A DNA stretch of 64,000 bases from Chitinophagales bacterium (GTDB taxonomy: Bacteria; Bacteroidota; Bacteroidia; Chitinophagales; JADIYW01). The number at the start of each line of letters is the position of its first letter. The first letter of the stretch is position 1. Shown one piece after another: positions 1 to 7,745 of the stretch. A program made the translations under genes and the position numbers. A model generated the notes under the pieces. That model was not told where the DNA came from and did no database searches. It saw nothing but the letters and a program-made list of their open reading frames with translations. The stretch is from positions 310,001 to 374,000 of the forward strand of contig JACJXT010000012.1 of assembly GCA_020636535.1 (NCBI GenBank), given 5' to 3'.

Positions 1-1
1 A

Positions 2-466
2 CAAGAGGCAACAGGAGATTATTTGATTATTCAAGATGCTGATTTAGAATATGATCCAACGGAATACAATTTATTATTTGAACCAATATTTAAAGGCAAT
101 GCAGATGTAGTATATGGTTCTAGGTTTATAGGAGGAAAGCCACATAGAGTATTATTTTTTTGGCACTCTGTAGGCAATAAAATACTTACTTTTATTTCTA
201 ATATGTTTACTAATATCAATATAACAGATATGGAAACATGTTATAAAATATTTAAAACTTCTTTAATTCAGAATATAAATTTGAAAGAAAAAAGGTTTGG
301 TTTTGAACCAGAGGTTACGGCTAAAATAGCCAAAATTCCAAATATTAGATTTTATGAAGTTGGTATTTCATACTATGGAAGGACTTATGAAGAAGGAAAA
401 AAAATTGGATGGAGAGATGGTTTTAGAGCAATCTATTGTATTCTCAGATATAATTTATTTAATTAA
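2..466 (+). CDS. Family 2 glycosyltransferase, 3' part (5' end outside window)
   Basis: The reading frame is open to the left edge, so the N-terminus is missing; TTG at 23 is only the first possible start inside the window and is not the real one. The visible part begins with ATGDYLIIQDADLEYDP, the metal-binding D-x-D region of DPM1-like GT2 enzymes that move sugars from nucleotide donors to polyprenyl phosphate. GSRFIGG and the ETCYKIF region follow, typical of this subgroup. There is no C-terminal membrane segment, so it should act at the cytoplasmic face. Its stop overlaps the next start by one base (TAATG), so it is translationally coupled to a membrane glycosyltransferase. Polyprenyl-phosphate glycosyl transfer feeding that enzyme is an inference. 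Confidence 0.85.
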   Translation, partial: QEATGDYLIIQDADLEYDPTEYNLLFEPIFKGNADVVYGSRFIGGKPHRVLFFWHSVGNKILTFISNMFTNINITDMETCYKIFKTSLIQNINLKEKRFGFEPEVTAKIAKIPNIRFYEVGISYYGRTYEEGKKIGWRDGFRAIYCILRYNLFN

Positions 467-2577
467 TGCTACTATTATTATTGTTTTTATTTTTTATTAG
501 AAATGAAAAACTGCCATCAATTCAGTTGCTATTTGAAAGTTTAATAAAAGCATATTTGAGTTCTAGTTTAATTGTTCTTATAAATGTAGAACTGTGTTCC
601 TTGTTTAATCTGCTTAATCATGTTACTTTATTAGCTGTTTATATGTTGGAACTCTTGATTGTTGTTGTTTTTATTTTTCCAAGATATAAAAATATAATTA
701 ATATTATTATGTCTATTGTTAAGAGAAAGAAGAAAATATATTTTTATCTTTTTCTATTCTCTGTTTTTGTTTTACTATTTCTAGCAATATTTATTCCAAC
801 GACCAATAATGATTCTATCTCTTACCATATGCCAAGAGTTTTTTATTGGATGCAAAATCATAATGTAAACTTTTATCCAACATTAAATGGACGACAGTTG
901 TTTTCAAGTCCATTTGCAGAATATTTAATACTTCAAAATACACTACTAAGCAATAGCGAATACTATAATAACTTGCCACAATTACTTGCAATGTTTATGA
1001 GTTGTGTTACTGTATATCTTATAACAATTCAGTTAAGTAATAAAAAGAAAACAGCACTTATAGGTATGTTATTTTGTTTCTGTTTACCAATGGGAATTTT
1101 TCAATCAACAACAACTCAAAATGATTATGTAGTTGCAGCTTATTCTATAATTTTATTATATTATATATTAATTTCATTTAAAGAAGGAATAACTTTGTCT
1201 AATTCTATTTTTTTTGGAGTTGCATTAGTTTTAACAGGATTAACAAAATTTACTGGCTGGATTTTAATAAGTCCTTTCTTATGCTTTTATGGTTTAAAAA
1301 TCTTATTTCGACATAAAATCAAATCAATAAAGCTAATAGTTATTACTGGACTATTAACATTGTTATTATTGCCTTCGTTTTATAGAAACTATAATTCTTT
1401 TAATAATGTTATTGGACCAAAAATGTCGGAGCCATTATCTGTTCCTGTTACAATGACAAACTTAAGTTTAAAAGATGGAATTTCTAATACAATTAAGAAC
1501 ATAGCAGTTTCTTCAGCTGTACCATTTGCTCCAATTAATAGAATTTCTAAAAAAATAGTATATAAAATACACAAATTAATAGTTGTTAATGTAAATAAAA
1601 AATGGAATAACTATAATAATATACCATTTAGTAATAATTTTATTTTTCATGAAGATGGTGTTTCAAATTTCATACACTTAATTTTATTTCTATTTTCATT
1701 AATTTGTCTTTGTTTTATTAAATACAATAAACTTCTTAAAATCTATGCACTATTATTAGTTAGTTCTTATCTCTTATTTTCCATTTTACTAATGTGGCAA
1801 CCTTGGCACAACAGATTAGAGCTGCCTTGGTTTGTTATATTGTGTCCTTATTTAGCACTATTTATTTCAGAATTTAAATGTTTTAAATATATTATAATTA
1901 GCTTAATGATATTTTTTATGATTCCTTGTCTATTGTTAAATCCATCAAAACCAATAATTAATGTGTTTGGCAAGAAGCATTATCAACCTATTTTTTTTTC
2001 TGGAGAAGATTTAAAGATACTTAAACAAAAAAATGCTACCTTATTTAATGCTATTGACAACAGTTTAACTAAAAATAATTTTAATGGAATTGTATTCTAT
2101 ACCACAGAAAATGATACCATAAAAAACAGAATATCAAAAGAAATAGATTTTAATTATCCAAGATCTATTTTTAAGAAGACTTATAATGAACGAATGTTTG
2201 CGAATGATATAACCATATATCATCAGATAAAAAACATGAATATATTAATTGATAATAATACAAATATAGCAATGTCAATATTAGCAGGAACACCAGAATA
2301 TGCCATTCTATATTCTTTAAGAGAAAACAAAAAAGTGCATCAAATACAAAATATTGGAGTGTTAAGCTCGTTAAAAAATTTGCCCAATGCAACAAAACCA
2401 TTTGAATATGATTATCTCATAACCAATAATTTTTTACTAGAAAAACAAATTAATAAAAACAATATTGATTCGATTTATGACTTTGCTTATTTTAGACTAT
2501 ATCATTTTAAAACAAGGCAACATAAAAAATATATAGTACAAGATGTGTTGCAAGATTTTTATAAGGAAGCAAAATAA
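466..2577 (+). CDS. GT-C-fold integral membrane glycosyltransferase (family 39-like)
   Basis: A 703-residue polytopic protein with many hydrophobic segments in the first 500 residues and a soluble C-terminal part of about 200. After two membrane segments it has NNDSISYHMPRVFYWMQ, like the first-loop D-x-x-x-YH motif of PMT/ArnT-type enzymes that use polyprenyl-linked sugars as donors. It directly follows the GT2 gene with a one-base overlap, so the pair may make and use a lipid-linked sugar. Acceptor unknown. The C-terminal domain resembles nothing I can name. The gene is very AT-rich, like its neighbour. A perfect stem-loop lies a few bases after the stop. Confidence 0.72.
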   Translation: MLLLLLFLFFIRNEKLPSIQLLFESLIKAYLSSSLIVLINVELCSLFNLLNHVTLLAVYMLELLIVVVFIFPRYKNIINIIMSIVKRKKKIYFYLFLFSVFVLLFLAIFIPTTNNDSISYHMPRVFYWMQNHNVNFYPTLNGRQLFSSPFAEYLILQNTLLSNSEYYNNLPQLLAMFMSCVTVYLITIQLSNKKKTALIGMLFCFCLPMGIFQSTTTQNDYVVAAYSIILLYYILISFKEGITLSNSIFFGVALVLTGLTKFTGWILISPFLCFYGLKILFRHKIKSIKLIVITGLLTLLLLPSFYRNYNSFNNVIGPKMSEPLSVPVTMTNLSLKDGISNTIKNIAVSSAVPFAPINRISKKIVYKIHKLIVVNVNKKWNNYNNIPFSNNFIFHEDGVSNFIHLILFLFSLICLCFIKYNKLLKIYALLLVSSYLLFSILLMWQPWHNRLELPWFVILCPYLALFISEFKCFKYIIISLMIFFMIPCLLLNPSKPIINVFGKKHYQPIFFSGEDLKILKQKNATLFNAIDNSLTKNNFNGIVFYTTENDTIKNRISKEIDFNYPRSIFKKTYNERMFANDITIYHQIKNMNILIDNNTNIAMSILAGTPEYAILYSLRENKKVHQIQNIGVLSSLKNLPNATKPFEYDYLITNNFLLEKQINKNNIDSIYDFAYFRLYHFKTRQHKKYIVQDVLQDFYKEAK

Positions 2578-2580
2578 AAA

Positions 2581-2613
2581 AACAATGTCAAGCACTATAA
2601 TCTTGACATTGTT
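2581..2613 (+). terminator. Stem-loop after the glycosyltransferase operon
   Basis: AACAATGTCAAG (2581-2592) pairs perfectly with CTTGACATTGTT (2602-2613) around a 9-nt loop, starting 3 nt after the stop codon. There is no clear T-run after it, so it is a termination or mRNA-end hairpin rather than a textbook intrinsic terminator. Confidence 0.5.
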
Positions 2614-2624
2614 AAAAATAAACC

Positions 2625-3180
2625 ACTATGGACTAAAAGTCCATAGTTTTGTTACGGACTGAAAGTCCTATTTCGGACAGTACTTCTCTATTCAATTATA
2701 AAATTATCATTTGAGTTCGTATTTGGATTCCTATGATGTTCTAAATATTCATTTACCATTTCATCTGTTATATTACCTGTACTCCAGCAACCATAACCTA
2801 TTGCCCAAAAATGACGACCCCAATATCTCTTCTTTAACTCTGGAAACTCTATCTGTAATTTTCGTGAACTGCGTCCTTTCAATAATTTTACCATGCTACT
2901 TATTGATTGTGATGGACGATATTCTATATGCATATGAATATGATCTTTGGATACTACTCCTTTCAATATTACAATATCTTCTGCTTCACATATTTGCATC
3001 AAAAGACTTCTACACCTTACTTTTATATCTCCTTCCAATACTGCATATCTATATTTTGTAGCCCAAACAATATGTACTGTAAGCCGTGATATGCTATGAC
3101 CATTGACCCTTTGGTATTCCATACTACAAAAGTAAACATTTTTAGAAGCTAAAGCGAAATGCACTAAAGTGCATAGTTTT
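2625..3180 (-). mobile_element. IS200/IS605-type insertion element with terminal hairpins
   Basis: A single HUH transposase gene lies between subterminal hairpins. On the side downstream of the gene there are two: arms 2625-2634/2638-2647 (10 bp, 3-nt loop) and GGACT/AGTCC at 2656-2660/2664-2668. On the upstream side ATGCACT/AGTGCAT sits at 3159-3165/3168-3174. The outer hairpins on both sides are followed on the plus strand by AGTTTT. Hairpin ends rather than long inverted repeats are typical of this family, whose single-stranded transposition uses them for recognition. Exact cleavage sites cannot be fixed from one copy. Confidence 0.72.
2688..3122 (-). CDS. tnpA: IS200/IS605-family HUH transposase TnpA
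   Basis: A Y1 transposase of 144 residues from the preferred start. It contains HIVWATKYR near the N-terminus, the HUH metal-binding motif in KDHIHMHIEY, the conserved KGRSSRKLQ segment, WGRHFWAIGYG, and the catalytic tyrosine in MVNEYLEHH. It would cut and rejoin single-stranded DNA at the element ends. I chose the ATG at 3122 because MEYQRVNGHSISRLTVHIVW matches the family N-terminus; the ATG at 3164 would place the extra residues over the terminal hairpin. No TnpB/IscB-like nuclease gene accompanies it. The gene looks intact. Confidence 0.87.
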   Translation of the reverse strand: MEYQRVNGHSISRLTVHIVWATKYRYAVLEGDIKVRCRSLLMQICEAEDIVILKGVVSKDHIHMHIEYRPSQSISSMVKLLKGRSSRKLQIEFPELKKRYWGRHFWAIGYGCWSTGNITDEMVNEYLEHHRNPNTNSNDNFIIE

Positions 3181-3220
3181 AACTATTTTTGAGACCAATA
3201 AACTTATGAATTATTTGAGA

Positions 3221-3691
3221 TTAATCTTCGTTTGGTGGTGGTGGTGGACCTTCGCCTGGTTTTGCATGATTAATTAGCATCTTTTTAAAATTGTCTTCCG
3301 CTGTAATTAACTTTGCTACTTGTTTATTGTTAAGCACTGTTTTAAACTGTGCAATATATTTTTTGGTTAACTCAACATCTTTGGTTTTAAACTCAAGATG
3401 CTTATTAATTAAATTAGTTACTTCTGCTTCTGTCATTTCATCAATTGGCTTCTCTTTGTCAATATCACCAATAGTGTTTTTTCGCAATGCTTTTTTTTCG
3501 GCTTCAAACTGATTGTAAATTGGCCAAAATTTTTGTGCTTGCTCTTCAGTCAAATCTAATCGTTGTGTGATAAATCCAATTTTTAATGCTTCAATTTTTT
3601 CTTTAGATGGTTTGTCAAACTTTGGTGGTTGAGCAGAAACGATAAACAAAAATCCTGCTGTAAATAATAATAGTGTGAATATTTTTTTCAT
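3221..3691 (-). CDS. Exported Spy/CpxP-like periplasmic protein
   Basis: 156 residues with a signal peptide (about 1-20, ending VSAQ). The body is charged and helical, with LDLTEEQAQKFWPIYNQ near residue 46, like the LTxxQ motif of Spy/CpxP periplasmic chaperones and stress sensors. It ends in a proline-rich tail (GPPPPPNED). It is the last gene of a three-gene operon after an ECF sigma factor and a membrane anti-sigma-like protein, 18 nt after the latter. A role in sensing or buffering envelope stress for that sigma factor is inferred from context. Confidence 0.65.
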   Translation of the reverse strand: MKKIFTLLLFTAGFLFIVSAQPPKFDKPSKEKIEALKIGFITQRLDLTEEQAQKFWPIYNQFEAEKKALRKNTIGDIDKEKPIDEMTEAEVTNLINKHLEFKTKDVELTKKYIAQFKTVLNNKQVAKLITAEDNFKKMLINHAKPGEGPPPPPNED

Positions 3692-3709
3692 AATTATAAA
3701 TTTTATTTA

Positions 3710-4393
3710 TTAAAATATATAAGTTTCATCGTCGTAATAATCAAAAGTTGCTGGATTGTCTTCTATATATTCTTTAATTGAATTGGCATCAATAGCATTA
3801 ATAGTTGATACATCAATATCTTCGTGAATATTTGTTTCTTTAATAGCTACTGTTGTTTCAATTGGCTCAATGGTTTTGGTGTTAACTGCTAATAGTTTAA
3901 TGCTATCTAAATTAGTATTAAAGACTGTTTGCACATCACTTGGTTCAAAATCATATAAATTATTAGCTACATAGTTTTGAATATCACTTGTAGTTACTTC
4001 ATTTAGCAATGCATTATATGATGTATTGGTGTTGTTTTGTTTGATGATGAAACTCAAGCCAAGAAAAAAGATACCTATAATACTAGCAGCAATACTTAAA
4101 TGCTTAAATGAAAATCTTGATTTAGAAATGGCAACCACTTTTGTTTTAGGTAAATCAAGCGAAGCGTAAAAATTTTCAAAATAGTTATTTGGAATATCTT
4201 CTACCTTTTTCTTATTGATAGCTTGTAATACGCTTGGCGTTTCTGTTTCAAGTTCAATTTTATTCCAAATGGTATCTGCCAACAAATCAAAATATTGATT
4301 AGGAACAACTACTTCTTTTTCTTGCAATTTTATTTGATGCAATAATTCTGCTTGTTCTTTCAATTCATTTAATATGTTGTTTTTTTCTTGCAT
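3710..4393 (-). CDS. Single-pass membrane protein, likely anti-sigma partner
   Basis: 227 residues. The cytoplasmic N-terminal part carries two copies of a short motif, VPNQYFDLLADTI (about residue 30) and IPNNYFENFYASLD (about 67). One membrane helix follows (about 99-117), then an extracytoplasmic acidic C-terminal region. The N-in, one-helix arrangement right after an ECF sigma gene is typical of Bacteroidota anti-sigma factors, but I recognise no named anti-sigma domain. The start is 32 nt after the sigma stop codon. Confidence 0.55.
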   Translation of the reverse strand: MQEKNNILNELKEQAELLHQIKLQEKEVVVPNQYFDLLADTIWNKIELETETPSVLQAINKKKVEDIPNNYFENFYASLDLPKTKVVAISKSRFSFKHLSIAASIIGIFFLGLSFIIKQNNTNTSYNALLNEVTTSDIQNYVANNLYDFEPSDVQTVFNTNLDSIKLLAVNTKTIEPIETTVAIKETNIHEDIDVSTINAIDANSIKEYIEDNPATFDYYDDETYIF

Positions 4394-4425
4394 TTAATAG
4401 TTAGACTTTTTTAACTTAAAAAGGT

Positions 4426-4950
4426 TTAATGGCTTAAAATAAATTCTTCAATTTTTTTTGCTGCATGATGATAAGACGCTTTTAATGCACCAACTGATGT
4501 TTCTAAAATTTCGCTCATTTGCTCGTAAGGCATTTCATCATAATAACGCATTACAAAAACTTGTTTCTGTTTGTCTGGTAACTGTGCTAATGCTTTAGCT
4601 AATTTTTGTTCTATCTGTTGTGTGTTGTCGCTATCTACACTTGTTTGTTGCGAAATATTGGACTGACTAATATCTACCGAAAGATGTTTTTTGTTTTTGT
4701 TGATGAATGTTAGTGTTTCGTTCGTTGCAATTCTAAAAATCCAAGTGTATAAAGAACTATCGCCTTTAAATTGAGTACTATTTTTATACACTTTTATAAA
4801 TACATTTTGTAAGATGTCGTTAGCATCATCATGATTGTTGGTCATTCTTCTAATATGGTAATACAATGGCTTTTGATAAGTGGCTACCAATGTTTTAAAC
4901 GCTTGTTCTTTAGTGTTTTCTTGTTGAATAGCAATCAGCAATTCGTCCAT
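4426..4950 (-). CDS. ECF-type RNA polymerase sigma factor
   Basis: 174 residues with sigma region 2 (core binding and -10 recognition: DDANDILQNVFIKVYKN, then LYTWIFRIATNETLTFI) and region 4 (LPDKQKQVFVMRYYDEMPYEQMSEIL, a helix-turn-helix for the -35 element), joined by a short linker. No extra domains, so a minimal group 4 sigma. It heads the operon with the membrane anti-sigma-like and Spy-like genes, which implies control by envelope signals. Such operons are often autoregulated, but I could not see a convincing promoter repeat. Confidence 0.9.
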   Translation of the reverse strand: MDELLIAIQQENTKEQAFKTLVATYQKPLYYHIRRMTNNHDDANDILQNVFIKVYKNSTQFKGDSSLYTWIFRIATNETLTFINKNKKHLSVDISQSNISQQTSVDSDNTQQIEQKLAKALAQLPDKQKQVFVMRYYDEMPYEQMSEILETSVGALKASYHHAAKKIEEFILSH

Positions 4951-5177
4951 ATAATTGTTTAGACTAAAATAATACCAAAAGGTTTAATTGAACAAAATAT
5001 ATAGGTTGAATTTATTTTAGTAGCTTTTTTATTTTGTTGAAATAAAAGTCTTCAAGTTGATTGTTTCTTAGAGCTTTTACAGTGAACTACAAAGCTATCT
5101 CTATTAGATTGCCACATTTTTTTCGTACTTAAAAAAATGACTACAACAGTTTTAAATTATAAATTAACAAAGAAAAA

Positions 5178-5531
5178 CTACTTCACAGTAACTCTGCCCG
5201 TAGTAATGATTTTATTATCTATTCTTAGTTGATAGATGAGTATGCCTTTAGATTTTAAATCGTTCTTATCAATTTTTACTTGATAATCTTTAATATCTTC
5301 TACTTTATAAACTTCGCTGCCAATTAAATTATAGAAAGTAACAGATACTTTAGCTGTAGTAACATCTACGCTTTGATCTATACTAATAATGGCATCTGAA
5401 ACAATTGGATTTGGATAAACTTTTACAATATTGGCATATTTGTCATACGCAAACTCAAACTTAGCACTTGCCATTTGATGGCTTGCTATGCTTAAAATTA
5501 TGACCAATAATAATGTAAAAAATCTATTCAT
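5178..5531 (-). CDS. Small exported protein resembling a lone T9SS sorting domain
   Basis: 117 residues: signal peptide (about 1-23), a short linker, then IVKVYPNPIVSDAIISIDQS, the YPNP start of a type A C-terminal sorting domain. It continues through VTFYNLIGSEVYKVEDIK to a final ITTGRVTVK strand. Almost nothing lies between signal and sorting domain, so the protein is either a bare beta-sandwich cargo or the remnant of a longer one. It stands alone, with about 100 nt before murA and 230 nt after the sigma gene. Confidence 0.6.
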   Translation of the reverse strand: MNRFFTLLLVIILSIASHQMASAKFEFAYDKYANIVKVYPNPIVSDAIISIDQSVDVTTAKVSVTFYNLIGSEVYKVEDIKDYQVKIDKNDLKSKGILIYQLRIDNKIITTGRVTVK

Positions 5532-5632
5532 ACGCTTTTACTATATCTCTACACTTGTAAATTTATCATAATATTTTTAAATAAACAATACTTGTGCCAA
5601 TTTTTTTTCGATTTCTTCGTTATCGCCAATAA

Positions 5633-6943
5633 CTATAATCTAACAATATCTGCACCTAAAGCTCTTAGTCGCTCGTCTATGTTTTGGTAACCTCTATCTA
5701 TTTGATGAATATTAGATATCACGCTTTTTCCTTCGGCGGATAATGCTGCAATTAATAAAGAAACACCAGCTCTAATATCTGGCGAACTCATATTAATTCC
5801 TCTTAATTTATATTCTTTATTGATGCCAATTACTGTTGCACGATGTGGATCACACAAAATAATTTTAGCACCCATATCTATCAATTTATCGACAAAAAAC
5901 AAACGACTCTCAAACATTTTTTGATGTACTAATAAACTGCCTTTTGCTTGAATGGCTGTTACTAGTATAATACTTAATAAGTCTGGTGTAAACAATGGCC
6001 AAGGTCCATCGGCAATACTTAAAATACTACCATCAATAAACGATTTAATTTTATATCTTTCTTGTGCTGGAATAAAAATATCATCGTTAATAAATTGCAT
6101 TTCTATACCTAATTTTTGAAAATAAGTTGGAATTAAACCTAACTTGTCTAAACGAACATCTTTAATGGTAATTTCAGAAGAGGTCATTGCTGCCAAACCA
6201 ATAAAGCTACCAATTTCAATCATATCTGGTAGCATGGTATGTGTAGTACCATTTAATTTTTCAACGCCTGTAATATGTAGTAGATTAGAACCAATGCCTG
6301 TAATTTTTGCACCCATTCTTACCAACATTTCGCAAAGTTGTTGTATGTATGGTTCGCAAGCAGCATTGAAAAGAGTAGTTTCGCCTTCTGCTAAAACTGC
6401 TGCCATAATAATATTGGCTGTTCCTGTAACCGATGGTTCTTCTAGTAAAATATAAGCACCTTTTAATACATTGGCAGTTAATGAATAAAAACTATTGATT
6501 TTATCAAACTCGAATGTAGCACCTAATGCTTGAAATCCTAGGAAGTGTGTGTCGAGTCTTCTTCGTCCAATTTTATCGCCGCCTGGTGTTGGTAAATATG
6601 CTTGTTTAAATCTTGCTAAAAGTGGTCCAAGTATCATTACAGAACCTCTTAAGTGTGTTGCTTTTTGTTTGAATGCTTCTGTCAATAAAACTTCTGGTGA
6701 AATATTTTTAGCATTAAATGTATAGCTGTGTTCATTGTGTTTGGTAACAGCAACGCCCATATCTTGTAGTAAAAGAATGAGTTTGTTTACATCTAAAATA
6801 TTAGGAATATTGTTGATGGTTACATCTTCTTCGGTAAGCAATACTGCCGAAATTATTTGTAGTGCTTCGTTTTTTGCACCTTGTGGTTGTATAGTTCCTT
6901 TTAATGGTTTTCCTCCGTGTACTTCAAAAGCATCTGCCAACAT
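5633..6943 (-). CDS. murA: UDP-N-acetylglucosamine 1-carboxyvinyltransferase MurA
   Basis: First committed step of peptidoglycan synthesis: transfers enolpyruvate from PEP to UDP-GlcNAc in the cytoplasm. 436 residues, normal length. The N-terminal QGAKNEAL segment holds the substrate-contacting lysine (about residue 24). The active-site loop reads TPGGDKIGRRRLDTHF, so residue 123 is Asp where E. coli has Cys115, the residue alkylated by fosfomycin. The start is 2 nt after the DUF4290 stop, so the two are co-transcribed. Confidence 0.95.
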   Translation of the reverse strand: MLADAFEVHGGKPLKGTIQPQGAKNEALQIISAVLLTEEDVTINNIPNILDVNKLILLLQDMGVAVTKHNEHSYTFNAKNISPEVLLTEAFKQKATHLRGSVMILGPLLARFKQAYLPTPGGDKIGRRRLDTHFLGFQALGATFEFDKINSFYSLTANVLKGAYILLEEPSVTGTANIIMAAVLAEGETTLFNAACEPYIQQLCEMLVRMGAKITGIGSNLLHITGVEKLNGTTHTMLPDMIEIGSFIGLAAMTSSEITIKDVRLDKLGLIPTYFQKLGIEMQFINDDIFIPAQERYKIKSFIDGSILSIADGPWPLFTPDLLSIILVTAIQAKGSLLVHQKMFESRLFFVDKLIDMGAKIILCDPHRATVIGINKEYKLRGINMSSPDIRAGVSLLIAALSAEGKSVISNIHQIDRGYQNIDERLRALGADIVRL

Positions 6944-6945
6944 AA

Positions 6946-7608
6946 TTATTTATAGCGTTTATTTCGGTTTTGGTAATTTCGGTTTTTGTTGTTTCTGTTG
7001 TTCTTTTTATAGTTGTTGTTTTTCTTTCTGCCGTTACTGCTATTTTTTGCTTGTGTAATATTTATTTTAGCAGTTGCTTCAATCTTCATTTCATCAGTAA
7101 TCACCAACTCACCTTTAGATAGTGTTTTGATGTCTTCTTTGATGAGTTCGTCGTTTACTTCTTCAAAACTCCAATTTCTATACGCTAGTTTCATGTAACC
7201 AGCAATCATCTCTATAAATGCTTTTCTCTTTTCTGGATCTTTTTCTAACATGGCTTTCTTTACCATGGTTTCTACATTCTTTCCATAATGGCGAAATCGC
7301 ATATTGTGTTTTGGATAAGCCATTGGTGTTGGTTGTATATAAGCAGTTTCTAAGGTTGGCTTTGGATATGGTGAGTTGACTTCTAGTTTAAAATCAGACA
7401 TGATGAACAAATGATCCCACAGTTTTTGTCTATAATCTTGTGTGGTTTTTACTTGTGGATTGAGTTGAGCCATCATATTAATAATAATCTCAGCAACGGC
7501 TTGTCTTTCTTCGTCATCTTTTATAGAAACAGCGTGATTTATCATTCTTTGAATGTGTCTACCATATTCACGCATAATAATATTTTCTCTTGTTGTGTTG
7601 TAAAACAT
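6946..7608 (-). CDS. DUF4290 domain protein
   Basis: 220 residues. The N-terminal 150 match the Bacteroidota family DUF4290 as I remember it (YNTTRENIIMREYGRHIQRMI, then WDHLFIMSDFKLEVNSPYP). The last 35 residues are almost only Asn, Lys and Arg, a disordered basic tail that could bind nucleic acid or acidic polymers. It lies directly upstream of murA, an arrangement suggesting a link to cell-wall growth, but function is unknown. No signal peptide or membrane segment. Confidence 0.75.
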   Translation of the reverse strand: MFYNTTRENIIMREYGRHIQRMINHAVSIKDDEERQAVAEIIINMMAQLNPQVKTTQDYRQKLWDHLFIMSDFKLEVNSPYPKPTLETAYIQPTPMAYPKHNMRFRHYGKNVETMVKKAMLEKDPEKRKAFIEMIAGYMKLAYRNWSFEEVNDELIKEDIKTLSKGELVITDEMKIEATAKINITQAKNSSNGRKKNNNYKKNNRNNKNRNYQNRNKRYK

Positions 7609-7745
7609 AAGTTTTTAGTATTTAAAAAATGGAGCAGTTTAATGAATAGCTTGTACTATTATACACTTGCGAACTACAAAAATGATGCTTTTTTTTAATT
7701 TATCAAACTATTGCTTAAAAATAATGGTGTAGATTGTTGAACTAA

